Shown here piece by piece: positions 25,531 through 34,004 of a DNA stretch of 64,000 nt. Made by a program: the position numbers and the translations under genes. Under the pieces are notes generated by a model that was not told the DNA's origin, did no database searches, and saw only the letters and a program-made list of their open reading frames with translations. The stretch comes from Thermanaerovibrio acidaminovorans DSM 6589 (GTDB taxonomy: Bacteria > Synergistota > Synergistia > Synergistales > Synergistaceae): positions 124,001 through 188,000 of the forward strand of contig NC_013522.1 in NCBI RefSeq assembly GCF_000024905.1. Reading direction: 5' to 3'. The number at the start of each line of letters is the position of its first letter. Position 1 is the first letter of the stretch.

Positions 25531-26137
25531 CGACGACGAGAACATCCTCTTCACCCTGAGCTCCATGGCGGAGAGCCAGGGTTGGGAGATGGAGACCACC
25601 ACCTCCTGCGACCGGTTCCTCCGGTGGGTTCGGGATGGGGCCAAGGACATATACCTGCTGGACTACCACCTGCCAAGGATGTCCGGATTGGAGGTGTTGA
25701 GGCAGGCCAAGGCCCTTCGACCCAACGCGGTGGTGGCCATGCTCACCATCGAGCAGGACCCGGTCACCGCCAGGACCCTCATCTCCGCCGGGGCGGACGA
25801 CTTCATAGCCAAGCCCATAAGGCTGGCGGACTTCTGCGCCCGGGTGAACCTGCTCCGGCGGGTGGGCCTCTCTGCCGGCTCCTCCTGGAGGGAGAGGAAG
25901 GGCCTGTCGGAGGGCCGGATCCGCCGGGCCATGGAGATCCTGGAGGGGGCTGGCGGGCGGTGGGTTACGGTGGAGGAGATGGCGTCCCTCATGGGGTTGG
26001 CCTATGCCACCGCCCACCGGTACATGGAGCACCTGGCCATGAAGGGGCTGGTGGAGCGGGAGGAGGCCTTGAGCGACGGCCGGCCGGGGCGCCCCCGGGT
26101 GCTGTACCGCATCCCCTCCGGTCCCCAGGGACGTTGA
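25508..26137 (+). CDS. response regulator with C-terminal winged helix (CitB/DcuR type)
   Basis: A protein of about 209 residues. The receiver domain has the acidic pocket DDDEN, phosphoacceptor Asp52 in LLDYHLP, and the conserved Lys in FIAKPIRL. Residues about 135-200 form a helix-turn-helix (VTVEEMASLMGLAYATAHRY then MKGLVEREE), the output layout of CitB/DcuR regulators of carboxylate metabolism. ATG 25508 lies 7 nt after GGAGGTG; 25502 is too close. It overlaps the kinase gene by 23 nt, so the two are a cognate pair. Targets are unknown; the adjacent transporter operon is the natural candidate. Confidence 0.9.
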   Translation: MLRIGALDDDENILFTLSSMAESQGWEMETTTSCDRFLRWVRDGAKDIYLLDYHLPRMSGLEVLRQAKALRPNAVVAMLTIEQDPVTARTLISAGADDFIAKPIRLADFCARVNLLRRVGLSAGSSWRERKGLSEGRIRRAMEILEGAGGRWVTVEEMASLMGLAYATAHRYMEHLAMKGLVEREEALSDGRPGRPRVLYRIPSGPQGR

Positions 26138-26142
26138 TCCAG

Positions 26143-26168
26143 GGCCCCCTTGAAGCGAGGGGGCCTTT
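26143..26168 (+). terminator. intrinsic terminator after response regulator
   Basis: GGCCCCCT / AGGGGGCC (8 bp, 7-nt loop) followed by TTT. The stem overlaps a possible weak -35 box (TTGAAG 26150-26155) of the metH gene, with TATAGT at 26171-26176. Confidence 0.55.
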
Positions 26169-26229
26169 GCTATAGTATGCCTCTTTAAAACCGTCCCGGT
26201 GGACGGTGGAGTCGTGTAGGAAGGAAGTG

Positions 26230-28680
26230 GTGCTGTTGGATCGTGGGCGAGTGAGGAGTCTCCTTGGGGAAGTCCGATCCCCGTTGGTGATGGACGGGGG
26301 CATGGGTACCCAGCTGGCGGAGCGGGGTTGGCATCCCCCCATGTTGCCCGAGGAGATGTGCCTTCACATGCCCCAGGCGGTCCGGGAGGTCCACGAGAGC
26401 TACGTGGAGTCCGGGGCCGCGGTGCTGGAGACCAACAGCTTCGGCGGGTCGGTCCGCAAGCTGTCCATGAGGGGGCTCGGTCACCTGGCGGAGGAGCTGG
26501 CCCTCCGGTCCGCCCAGATAGCCCGGCAGGCGGCGGGGGACGCCCTGGTGGCCGGGTCCGTGGGGCCCACGGGGGAGATGCTGGCCCCCCTGGGGGAGAT
26601 GTCCTTCGAGGAGGCGGTGAAGTCCTTCGAGCCCCAGGTTAGGGGCCTCATCCGGGGCGGGGCGGACCTGATCCTCATCGAGACCATGTTGGACCTGAAG
26701 GAGGCCGCCGCGGCGGTGGAGGCGGTCAAGCGGGTGGATCCCCTCTTCCCCTTCGTGGTGAGCTTCACCTTCGACCGGGACGGGCGGACCGTCACGGGCA
26801 CCACCCCGGAGGCGGCGGCGTGCTGGGCCCAGGCGGTGGGGGCCCTGGGGGTGGGGGCCAACTGCGGGCTGGGTCCCCGGGGCTACGTGCCGGTGGTCCG
26901 TCGCCTGGCTGAGGCGTCCCCCCTGCCCGTGTGGGTGTACCCCAACGCGGGGGTCCCCTCGGCAGGGGACTATCTGGGGCCGGACGAGTTTGTCGGTGAG
27001 TGCGAGGAGTTGCTGAAGGCGGGTGCCTCGGTGATCGGGGGTTGCTGCGGCACCACTCCGGACCACGTGAGGGCCCTGGCGGCGCTGGCTCGGGGCCGCC
27101 GGGTGACCAGGCTTCACTGTGACCTTGGGGGGGTCAGGCTCTCCAGCAGGTCCCGGGTGATCTCCGCCGGGGCGGGTTTGCCGCTGGCCATGATCGGGGA
27201 GAGGATCAACGTCTCCCGCAAGTCCCCCCTGAGGGAGCAGGTGGGGGAGTACCGCTACGGGGAGGTCAAGCGGGAGGCCAAGGCCCAGACCGTCGCCGGG
27301 GCAGCGGTGATAGACGTGAACGTGGGTCTCCCCCAGATCGACCAGGTGAGGGCCATCAGGGAGGCCATTTGGGCGGTGGAGTCGGTGACCCACCTGCCCA
27401 TATCGATAGACAGCGACGCCCCGGCGGTGTTGGAGGCGGGGCTCGCCGAGGCGGTTGGGGTGCCGCTCATGAACTCCGTCACCGCCAAGGAGGAGTCCCT
27501 GGAGCTGGGGATCCGGCTTGCCTTGAGGTATGGGGCGGTGTTGGCGGTGTTGCTCATAGATCAGCGGGGGATACTGGAGGACGGGCTGGAGAGGGCCCGG
27601 ATCGCCCAGCGGGTCCTGGATGTGGCCTCCTCCCGGGGGCTTGGTCCCAACAGGATCGTCTTCGACCCCCTGACGCTCACGCTGGGGGCAAGCCAGTCCA
27701 ATGGGTTGGAGACCCTGAGGGCGGTGGAGGCGGTTAGCCGCATGGGGGGGCACACAATGCTGGGGATAAGCAACGTGTCCCACGGCCTCCCCGCCCGGGG
27801 GCTCTTGAACCGCACGTTCCTGGCCATGGCCATGGAGCGGGGGCTGGACATGGTGATATGCAACCCGCTGGATCGGGAGCTTCTTGGGGTGGTGAGGGCG
27901 GCGGATGCCCTTCGAGGCCGGGACCGGGGGCTTGGGGCCTTCATGGCCTTCGGCCCCTCCTGGAGGGAGCCGGAGAGGGGGGCCGTACAGGCTGCGGAGG
28001 CGTCGGCGGGTGAGGTCTGCTCTGGGCTTTCGGAGCTGTCCCGCCGGGTCATGGAGGGGGATCGGGATGGGGCCTTGGCGGAGGCCTTGACTGTTATGGC
28101 CCAGGAGGGGCCCATGGAGGTCATATCCGGACACTTGATACCCGCCCTGGATGAGGTGGGGCGCCGCTACGAGACCGGGGAGTTCTTCCTGCCCCAGCTG
28201 ATGGAGGCGGCGGAGGCGGCGTCGGCGGTCTGCCGGTTGGCGGAGGAGGAACTATTGAGGCTGGGGCGATCCGCCAATAGGGGCACGGTGGTGCTGGCCA
28301 CCGTGGAGGGGGACCTGCATGACCTGGGCAAGAACTTGGTGGGCACGGTGCTCAAGAGCCACGGCTACCGGGTGGTGGACCTGGGGAAGGACGTGAAGGC
28401 GGAGGTAATCCTGGAGGCCGCCCAGAGGGAGGGGGCCCAGGTGGTGGGCCTGTCGGCCCTGATGACCAGCACGGTGCCCCGGATGAGGGAGTTCATAGAG
28501 GAGGCCCGGCGCCGGGGGGCGGGTTTCAAGGTGATAGTGGGCGGTGCGGCGGTGAGCCCCGCCTACGCCAGGTCCATAGGGGCGGATGGCATGTCCTACG
28601 ACGCGGTGGGGGCCGCCAGGCTGGTGGAGCGGCTCCTCTCCGGTCTTCCTTGCGACTGGGAGGGATTGGGATGTTCATAA
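26230..28680 (+). CDS. metH: cobalamin-dependent methionine synthase, short form
   Basis: A protein of about 816 residues with three of the four MetH modules. These are a homocysteine-binding barrel with zinc ligands in GANCGL and GGCCGTTP (about residues 211 and 270-271), a pterin-binding domain (MIGERINVSRKSPL, IDVNVGLPQID), and a B12 cap plus B12-binding domain with DLHDLGKN (His near 697) and GLSALMTST. The C-terminal activation domain for S-adenosylmethionine is absent, as in MetH of some thermophiles, so reactivation needs a separate protein. AGGAAGGA precedes GTG 26230; upstream codons back to 26206 are unlikely. It overlaps metF by 10 nt and so forms a methionine/one-carbon pair. Confidence 0.9.
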   Translation: MLLDRGRVRSLLGEVRSPLVMDGGMGTQLAERGWHPPMLPEEMCLHMPQAVREVHESYVESGAAVLETNSFGGSVRKLSMRGLGHLAEELALRSAQIARQAAGDALVAGSVGPTGEMLAPLGEMSFEEAVKSFEPQVRGLIRGGADLILIETMLDLKEAAAAVEAVKRVDPLFPFVVSFTFDRDGRTVTGTTPEAAACWAQAVGALGVGANCGLGPRGYVPVVRRLAEASPLPVWVYPNAGVPSAGDYLGPDEFVGECEELLKAGASVIGGCCGTTPDHVRALAALARGRRVTRLHCDLGGVRLSSRSRVISAGAGLPLAMIGERINVSRKSPLREQVGEYRYGEVKREAKAQTVAGAAVIDVNVGLPQIDQVRAIREAIWAVESVTHLPISIDSDAPAVLEAGLAEAVGVPLMNSVTAKEESLELGIRLALRYGAVLAVLLIDQRGILEDGLERARIAQRVLDVASSRGLGPNRIVFDPLTLTLGASQSNGLETLRAVEAVSRMGGHTMLGISNVSHGLPARGLLNRTFLAMAMERGLDMVICNPLDRELLGVVRAADALRGRDRGLGAFMAFGPSWREPERGAVQAAEASAGEVCSGLSELSRRVMEGDRDGALAEALTVMAQEGPMEVISGHLIPALDEVGRRYETGEFFLPQLMEAAEAASAVCRLAEEELLRLGRSANRGTVVLATVEGDLHDLGKNLVGTVLKSHGYRVVDLGKDVKAEVILEAAQREGAQVVGLSALMTSTVPRMREFIEEARRRGAGFKVIVGGAAVSPAYARSIGADGMSYDAVGAARLVERLLSGLPCDWEGLGCS

Positions 28681-29567
28681 GGGAGCTCTTCGGGCGAGGA
28701 AGGCCCGTCATATCCTTCGAGATATTCCCCCCCAGGGGGGGAGTTCCGGTTGAGGAGGTCTACAGGACCCTGGGGGCCATAAAGGACCTAGCGCCGGACT
28801 TCGTGAGCGTCACCTACGGAGCGGGGGGAAGCACCCGGGATGCCACGCTGGAGATAGCCTCCACGGTCAAGAACCGGTTCGGCCTTGAGGTGATGGCCCA
28901 CTGCACGGGCCTGTGCCACACCCCTCCGGAGGTTCACGAGATGGTGGAGGACCTGATGTACGAGGGGGTCCACAACCTCCTGGCAATGCGTGGGGATCCC
29001 CCCAGGGACCGCCATGTGCCGGAGGGTCCCAGTTTCCCCCATGGGTCGGATCTCATCGGGTACCTGAGGCGAGCGTTTGGGGATGAGGTGTGCATCGCCG
29101 CCGCCGCCTACCCGGAGGGTCACGTGGAGGCCCGGGATATGGAGGAGGATCTAGCTTTCCTTAAGCTCAAGGTGGACATGGGGGCGGAGCTCCTCATAAC
29201 CCAGCTATTCTTCGACAACGAGATCTTCTACCGCTTCCTGGAGAGCATAGGGCGCCTGGGGATCAGGGTTCCGGTGTGTGCCGGGATCTTCCCGGTGCTG
29301 AACGCCCGGCAAGTGGAGAGGATAGTGTCCCTCTGCGGGGTCTCGTTCCCTCCGAAGTTCACCCGGATGGTGGCCCGGTATGCGGACGATCCCGCCTCCC
29401 TGGCGGAGGCGGGGGTGGCTTACGCCACGGAGCAGATAGTGGACCTCCTGGCCTTTGGTGTTGATGGTATCCACATATACACCATGAACCGGCCGGACAC
29501 CACCAGGAGGATAATGAACAACATAGGTCTGGTGAGCCGCCGGGCTGTTGCGGGCTCCGGCGACTGA
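28671..29567 (+). CDS. metF: 5,10-methylenetetrahydrofolate reductase
   Basis: A 298-residue FAD-dependent TIM-barrel enzyme that makes 5-methyl-tetrahydrofolate for MetH. Conserved blocks are SFEIFPPRG with the catalytic Glu near the N-terminus, FVSVTYGAGGSTRDATLEIA, NLLAMRGDPPRD, and ELLITQLFFDNEIFYRFLE, and the CAGIFPVLNARQVERI segment. ATG 28671 follows GGGAGG and lies inside the end of metH (10-nt overlap), so translation is coupled. No MTHFR C-terminal partner (MetV) is seen. It is normal in length and composition. Confidence 0.95.
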   Translation: MFIRELFGRGRPVISFEIFPPRGGVPVEEVYRTLGAIKDLAPDFVSVTYGAGGSTRDATLEIASTVKNRFGLEVMAHCTGLCHTPPEVHEMVEDLMYEGVHNLLAMRGDPPRDRHVPEGPSFPHGSDLIGYLRRAFGDEVCIAAAAYPEGHVEARDMEEDLAFLKLKVDMGAELLITQLFFDNEIFYRFLESIGRLGIRVPVCAGIFPVLNARQVERIVSLCGVSFPPKFTRMVARYADDPASLAEAGVAYATEQIVDLLAFGVDGIHIYTMNRPDTTRRIMNNIGLVSRRAVAGSGD

Positions 29568-29576
29568 GTGTATGAT
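29548..29576 (+). promoter_or_regulatory. promoter of the hydrogenase-maturation leader / small RNA
   Basis: TTGCGG (29548-29553), 17-nt spacer, TATGAT (29571-29576), partly inside the end of metF. The predicted start is about 29582. Confidence 0.55.
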
Positions 29577-29581
29577 AATCC

Positions 29582-29727
29582 GGTAACGACCCGGAGGTTC
29601 TTCCGACGGGGAGTTGAGATTGTCTTAGGCCGACCGCGAGGGGTGAGCCCGAGGGGGAGGGGTCAAAGGGGACTTGTGGGTCCCGGAGCGTGTTGTGCGC
29701 CCTCCGATCCTTCGGGGGGCGCTTTTT
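29582..29727 (+). ncRNA. candidate structured leader or small RNA with terminator
   Basis: Between metF and the regulator gene lies a stretch of about 145 nt with its own promoter and a strong terminator at the end. It contains several local hairpins, for example GGGAC/GTCCC around 29669-29684 and GGA/TCC near 29593. I tested it by eye against 6S, SRP, TPP, FMN, cobalamin and SAM elements and saw no match. It may be a riboswitch-like attenuator for the hydrogenase maturation genes or an independent small RNA. Confidence 0.4.
29697..29727 (+). terminator. intrinsic terminator upstream of the TM1266-type gene
   Basis: A 10-bp stem with one G-T pair (arms 29697-29706 and 29713-29722, 6-nt loop) followed by TTTTT. 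It ends 28 nt before the start of the regulator gene, so read-through must occur if that gene uses the upstream promoter. Confidence 0.8.
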
Positions 29728-29755
29728 AATTTTGAATCCGTCGGGGGGATCGGTT

Positions 29756-30037
29756 TTGACGGTTTCCGGTGGGAGCAGGCTCGGGGTGGTGGCCATAGTG
29801 GTGGAGGACCTGGAGATGGTCCACCGGGTGAACTCGGTGCTCCACGAGCATGCTCAGATAGTGGTGGGCAGGATGGGCATCCCCTATCGGGATCGGGGGG
29901 TGTCGGTCATATCCCTCATAGTGGATGGCAGCAACGAGGAGATAAGTGCCATGACCGGCAAGCTGGGGCGAATATCGGGCGTGTCGGTGAAGGCCGCATA
30001 CGCGAAGCTGAGGGACGCTGGGGAGGGGATCGGTTGA
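29756..30037 (+). CDS. TM1266-family ACT-like protein, putative [FeFe]-hydrogenase system regulator
   Basis: A 93-residue single-domain protein with the ferredoxin-like pattern of ACT/NikR-C domains: LGVVAIVVEDLEMVHRVNSV, then the HEHAQIVVGRMGIPYRDRGV segment, then VSVISLIVDGSNEEISAM and the C-terminal GVSVKAAYAK. This matches the short family found beside hydE/G/F and named a putative iron-only hydrogenase system regulator. It has no DNA-binding domain. TTG 29756 lies 7 nt after a GGGGGG site. The stop overlaps the hydE start. A role in sensing a maturation intermediate or metabolite is unproven. Confidence 0.8.
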   Translation: MTVSGGSRLGVVAIVVEDLEMVHRVNSVLHEHAQIVVGRMGIPYRDRGVSVISLIVDGSNEEISAMTGKLGRISGVSVKAAYAKLRDAGEGIG

Positions 30038-31092
30038 GCTTGGTCAGGGATGAGGTGGAAATCAGGGAGCTGGTCTCGTCGATGGTTGGGGGGTATCTGC
30101 CGACCATGGATGAGATGGAGTTTTTGCTCTCCCTGGACTGGGAGGGGGCCCAGGTGCTCCTTGAGGGGGCCCGGAAGGTCAAGGAGGAGCTCTTTGGCCC
30201 GGAGGTTCACATAAGGGGGATCATAGAGTTCTCCAGCCACTGCTCCGGCCGGTGCCTGTATTGCGGCCTCAGGGCTGATAACCGGGACCTTGCCCGGTAC
30301 CGGATGGAGGAGGAGGAGATAGTCCGGTGCGCGGAGGAGGCCATAGGGGCGGGGTACATGAGCCTGGTGCTCCAGTCTGGGGAGGACGGCTGGTACGATC
30401 GCTGGACGTTGGGGAGGGTCATAGAGAGGATCAAGGGGATAAAGGACGTGGCCATCACCCTGAGCATAGGGGAGAGGTCCTACGAGGACTACAGGTACCT
30501 CAGGCAGGCGGGGGCGGACCGGTTCCTAATGAAGCACGAGACCGCCGACCAGGGTCTCTACGACCGGCTGCACCCCCATTCGTCGTTCCGCAGGAGGCTG
30601 GAGTGCCTGACGCAGCTCAAGGAGCTGGGCTACCAGGTGGGGAGCGGTTTCATGGTGGGCCTGCCGGGGCAGACCTTGAGGTCCATAGCGCGGGACGTGC
30701 TGCTGCTCAAGAAGCTGGACGTGGACATGGCGGGGATAGGTCCCTTCGTTCCCCATCCACGTACCCCCTTGGGGGATCAGCCGGCGGGGGATCCCTTCCT
30801 GGTGCTTAAGACCGTTGCCTTGGCCAGGTTGCTCCTGCGGCGTCCCCACCTTCCGGCCACCACCGCGCTTGGGGTGTTGGACCGGCGGATGAGGGACTGG
30901 GCCTTCCATGGGGGGGCCAATGTGGTTATGCAGAAGCTGGAGCCCCACCGGTACCGGCGGCTCTACGACATATATCCCAAGGGGGTAGGGGAGGAGAGGT
31001 CCATAGCGGAGGAGAGAGAGGAGTTGGAGAGGGCACTGGAGTCCATGGGGCTTCGGGTGGCCAGGGACAGGGGAGATGCGGTGAGGGTTTAG
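30034..31092 (+). CDS. hydE: [FeFe] hydrogenase maturase HydE (radical SAM)
   Basis: A 352-residue radical SAM enzyme needed for the dithiolate bridge/di-iron precursor of the H-cluster. The CX3CX2C motif is CSGRCLYC (about residues 70-77), preceded by IIEFSSHCSG. LQSGEDGWYDRWTLGRVIE and FMVGLPGQTLRSIARDVLLL are typical HydE blocks, as is IGPFVPHPRTPLG. TTG 30034 has GGGGAGGGG 6 nt upstream and overlaps the stop of the TM1266-type gene; a much longer in-frame extension upstream has no support. It is followed by hydG and hydF. Confidence 0.93.
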   Translation: MSLVRDEVEIRELVSSMVGGYLPTMDEMEFLLSLDWEGAQVLLEGARKVKEELFGPEVHIRGIIEFSSHCSGRCLYCGLRADNRDLARYRMEEEEIVRCAEEAIGAGYMSLVLQSGEDGWYDRWTLGRVIERIKGIKDVAITLSIGERSYEDYRYLRQAGADRFLMKHETADQGLYDRLHPHSSFRRRLECLTQLKELGYQVGSGFMVGLPGQTLRSIARDVLLLKKLDVDMAGIGPFVPHPRTPLGDQPAGDPFLVLKTVALARLLLRRPHLPATTALGVLDRRMRDWAFHGGANVVMQKLEPHRYRRLYDIYPKGVGEERSIAEEREELERALESMGLRVARDRGDAVRV

Positions 31093-31140
31093 GGGCCCGC
31101 CGCTTGTTTTTGAAGCCATATTGCATGGGGGCGATCTGAT

Positions 31141-32568
31141 ATGGGGGTTTTGAGCGCTAGGGCATTGGATACGGCGGACTTCATAGACCATGGCAGGATA
31201 ACGGAGGTTCTGGAGGCGGCCCGTTCCCGGGCCGGGGATGTGGGGTACCTGAGGGAAGTTTTGGCCAAGGCCCGTCAGGCCAAGGGGCTGGACCCCCAGG
31301 AGGCGGCGGCACTCCTGTCGGTTCAGGATCCCGCAATGGAGGATGAGATGTTCTCCCTGGCTAGGGAGGTAAAGGAGCGGATATACGGGCGCCGCATAGT
31401 GCTCTTCGCCCCCCTCTACGTGAGCAACCACTGTGTGAACGACTGTTCCTACTGCGGGTACAAATGCTCCAATCGGGGATTCGAGCGGCGGCGGCTGACC
31501 ATGGAGGAACTGGCGGAGGAGGTCCGGATCCTGGAGGGCCTGGGGCACAAGAGGCTGGCGTTGGAGGCGGGGGAGGACCCGGTGAACTGCCCCTTGGACT
31601 ACATCCTGGATTGCATAGGGACCATATACTCTCTCAAGTTCGACAACGGCAGCATAAGGAGGGTTAACGTCAACATAGCGGCCACCACGGTGGAGGAGTA
31701 CCGGCGCCTCAAGGAGGCCGGCATAGGTACTTACGTTCTGTTCCAGGAGACCTACCATCGACCCACCTACCGGGCGCTTCACCCTAGGGGGCCCAAGTCG
31801 TCGTACGACTATCACACCACCGCCATGGACCGGGCCATGGAAGCCGGGATAGACGATGTGGGGCTTGGGGTCCTCTACGGCCTGTACGACCACGTGTACG
31901 ACACGGTGGCCATGCTGTTCCACGCCCGGCACCTGGAGGAGCGTTTCGGGGTGGGGCCCCACACCATATCGGTGCCAAGGCTCAGGAGGGCCCACGGGGT
32001 GGACGTTTCCGCGTTCCAACTGGTGGACGACGAGGCCTTCAAACGCTTGGTGGCGGTCATAAGGCTTGCGGTGCCCTACACGGGGATGATCCTGTCCACC
32101 CGGGAGGACGCGGAGTTCCGGGACCAGGTGATCTCCCTGGGGATATCCCAGATAAGCGCCGGTTCCTGCACCGGGGTTGGGGGTTACGCGGACCACTACG
32201 GCCGTCGGGCGGAGGACGAGAAGCCCCAATTCGAGGTGGGGGATCACCGATCCCCCATGGAGATCATAAAGAGCCTCATGAGGGGGGGGTACATACCCAG
32301 CTACTGCACCGCCTGCTACCGGGAGGGGCGCACCGGGGACCGGTTCATGAGCCTGGCCAAGTCGGGGCAGATAGGCAACGTGTGCCAGCCCAACGCCCTG
32401 CTTACCTTGAAGGAGTTCCTCCTGGACTACGGTGATGAGGAGGCCAGGGAGATCGGAGAGCGGCTCATCGAGAGGGAGGTCAATGAGATCCCCCATCCCA
32501 GGGCTCGTGAGGCTGCGCTGGAGATGCTTCGCCGGGTGGAGTCCGGCGATCGGGATCTCCGGTTCTAG
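31141..32568 (+). CDS. hydG: [FeFe] hydrogenase maturase HydG (tyrosine lyase)
   Basis: A 475-residue radical SAM enzyme that splits tyrosine to give the CO and CN- ligands of the H-cluster. The SAM-cluster motif is CVNDCSYC with Cys98, Cys102 and Cys105. A second, C-terminal cluster motif is intact: Cys389, Cys392 and Cys415 (YCTACYREGRTGD ... NVCQPN), the CX2CX22C pattern that separates HydG from ThiH. ISAGSCTGVGGY and SYCTACYREGRTGDRFMSLA are standard. The length is normal. It sits 48 nt after hydE and 12 nt before hydF. Confidence 0.95.
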   Translation: MGVLSARALDTADFIDHGRITEVLEAARSRAGDVGYLREVLAKARQAKGLDPQEAAALLSVQDPAMEDEMFSLAREVKERIYGRRIVLFAPLYVSNHCVNDCSYCGYKCSNRGFERRRLTMEELAEEVRILEGLGHKRLALEAGEDPVNCPLDYILDCIGTIYSLKFDNGSIRRVNVNIAATTVEEYRRLKEAGIGTYVLFQETYHRPTYRALHPRGPKSSYDYHTTAMDRAMEAGIDDVGLGVLYGLYDHVYDTVAMLFHARHLEERFGVGPHTISVPRLRRAHGVDVSAFQLVDDEAFKRLVAVIRLAVPYTGMILSTREDAEFRDQVISLGISQISAGSCTGVGGYADHYGRRAEDEKPQFEVGDHRSPMEIIKSLMRGGYIPSYCTACYREGRTGDRFMSLAKSGQIGNVCQPNALLTLKEFLLDYGDEEAREIGERLIEREVNEIPHPRAREAALEMLRRVESGDRDLRF

Positions 32569-32580
32569 GGGGTAGCTGCG

Positions 32581-33780
32581 GTGTTGGACACACCCAAGGC
32601 CAACAGGCTTCATATAGCCATATTCGGCCGTCGCAACGCGGGTAAGTCGAGCCTCATAAACGCCCTGACCGGCCAGGATGCGGCTCTGGTCTCCAGCGAG
32701 CCGGGGACCACCACCGATCCGGTGATGAAGGCCATGGAGCTGTTGCCCATAGGTCCCGTGGTGTTCATCGACACCGCGGGGATAGACGACCAGGGGGAGC
32801 TGGGGCAGCTCCGGGTGGAGCGGACCCGCCGGGTGCTGGACCGGACGGACCTGGCTCTGCTGGTGGTGTCCCCCCCGGTCACGGACCTGTCCATGGAGGA
32901 GGGGTGGCTGGCGGAGCTTAGGGGGCGGGGGATCCCGGTGGTTGGGGTCTTCAACAAGAGCGACCAGGGGGAGCTCCCGGTCCAGTGGGTGAGCGGTCGC
33001 CTTGGGTTGCGGTTGACGCCGGTCAGCGCCCTTACTGGGGATGGGATACAGGAGCTTAAGGCGGCCATCCAGGAAGCGGTCCCGGAGGGCTGGGAGATGC
33101 GGACCATACTGGGGGACCTGATGGAGGCGGAGGACCTGGTGCTTCTGGTGGCCCCCCAGGACGTGCAGGCCCCAAAGGGCCGGCTGATCCTTCCCCAGGT
33201 TCAGGTCATGCGGGACGTGTTGGACCACGATGGGGTGGCCATGATGGTGAAGACCGGGGAGCTTCGGGGGGCTATGGAGCTCCTGGAGGCGGCGGGGAGG
33301 CGGCCGGATTTGGTGGTGACCGACTCTCAGGTGTTCCACCTGGTGAAGGACCTGGTGGGGCCCGATGTGCGGCTAACGTCCTTCTCCATCCTCATGGCCC
33401 GCTACAAGGGGGACCTCAGGACCCTGGTGGAGGGGGCCCGGGCGGTGGACCGGCTGGTTGATGGGGACGTGGTGTTGATCGCCGAGGCCTGTACCCATCA
33501 TCCCCTTGAGGGTGATATAGGCAGGGAGAAGCTGCCCGCCCTCATATCGGAGATGAGCAGGGCCCGGCTGGAGTTCAGGGTGGTGGCGGGCAACGACTTC
33601 CCCCGGGATTTGAAGGGGTTCTCGCTGGTGGTGCACTGCGGGGGCTGCATGCTGAACCGGAAGCACATGATGAGCCGGATCATGGCTGCCAGGTCCCAGG
33701 GGGTACCCATTACCAACTACGGGGTCCTGTTCGCCAAGCGGAGCGGGATCCTGGATAGGGCGGTTGTGGGGCTGATCTAG
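32581..33780 (+). CDS. hydF: [FeFe] hydrogenase maturation GTPase HydF
   Basis: A 399-residue scaffold protein that carries the di-iron subcluster to HydA. It has an N-terminal Era-like GTPase domain (P-loop GRRNAGKSS about residues 16-24, DTAGIDD, NKSD), a dimerisation domain, and C-terminal cluster ligands Cys304, His306, His352, Cys353 and Cys356 (ACTHHP and VHCGGC). These fit the CxH...HCxxC pattern. GTG 32581 is accepted; TTG 32584 is adjacent. It is the last gene of the maturation operon and is followed by a terminator. Confidence 0.95.
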   Translation: MLDTPKANRLHIAIFGRRNAGKSSLINALTGQDAALVSSEPGTTTDPVMKAMELLPIGPVVFIDTAGIDDQGELGQLRVERTRRVLDRTDLALLVVSPPVTDLSMEEGWLAELRGRGIPVVGVFNKSDQGELPVQWVSGRLGLRLTPVSALTGDGIQELKAAIQEAVPEGWEMRTILGDLMEAEDLVLLVAPQDVQAPKGRLILPQVQVMRDVLDHDGVAMMVKTGELRGAMELLEAAGRRPDLVVTDSQVFHLVKDLVGPDVRLTSFSILMARYKGDLRTLVEGARAVDRLVDGDVVLIAEACTHHPLEGDIGREKLPALISEMSRARLEFRVVAGNDFPRDLKGFSLVVHCGGCMLNRKHMMSRIMAARSQGVPITNYGVLFAKRSGILDRAVVGLI

Positions 33781-33819
33781 CTGATCGGGAGCTGGGATAT
33801 GGCGTAGCGTTGAAGGAAG

Positions 33820-33852
33820 GGCGGGGAGCTGTGTTGCGGCCTCCGCCTTTTT
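33820..33852 (+). terminator. intrinsic terminator after hydF
   Basis: GGCGG (33820-33824) pairs with CCGCC (33843-33847), extended by GG/CC across one bulge, and is followed by TTTTT (33848-33852). The T run merges into the palindrome at 33853. Confidence 0.65.
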
Positions 33853-33884
33853 ATAAATTTTTATTGCCCGCAATAAAAATTTAT
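33853..33884. promoter_or_regulatory. 32-bp AT-rich palindrome, candidate operator of the hydrogenase operon
   Basis: ATAAATTTTTATTGC and GCAATAAAAATTTAT are exact 15-bp arms separated by CC. It lies between the hydF terminator and the hydC promoter, centred about 80 bp before the predicted transcript start. The core TTATTGCCCGCAATAA looks like a dimeric repressor or activator site. Confidence 0.65.
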
Positions 33885-33913
33885 CCGGGTTGCGAATTTG
33901 GGGCCTTGCTAAA

Positions 33914-33942
33914 TTGCCCTTTCCAGTAGTAGAAATTATAAT
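33914..33942 (+). promoter_or_regulatory. promoter of the hydCDBA operon
   Basis: TTGCCC (33914-33919), 17-nt spacer, TATAAT (33937-33942). A leader of about 56 nt precedes hydC. Confidence 0.65.
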
Positions 33943-34004
33943 GTCTACGAGCTTGTGCTCGTTTGCGCGAAAGCATGCGGCATCGAAGGAGGCGAGGGCG
34001 GAAG

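Noticed and set aside
26140-26230. Riboswitch (SAM or cobalamin) before metH
   Set aside because: The gap is under 95 nt, is mostly taken by a terminator, and shows no conserved core.
29582-29727. 6S RNA, SRP RNA or a known riboswitch
   Set aside because: I could not align the sequence with the conserved cores of these RNAs. It is kept only as an unclassified candidate.
29674-30033. Longer HydE starting at 29674
   Set aside because: The extension runs through the terminator and the TM1266-type gene in another frame and has no similarity to HydE. TTG 30034 has a good ribosome binding site.
30526-33339. 937-codon open frame on the minus strand across hydE, hydG and hydF
   Set aside because: It lies opposite well-recognised maturase genes, has a His/Pro/Gly-rich composition typical of antisense frames in GC-rich DNA, and has no domain. 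The same holds for the long minus frames at 22449-24380, 26185-28134 and 35071-36654.
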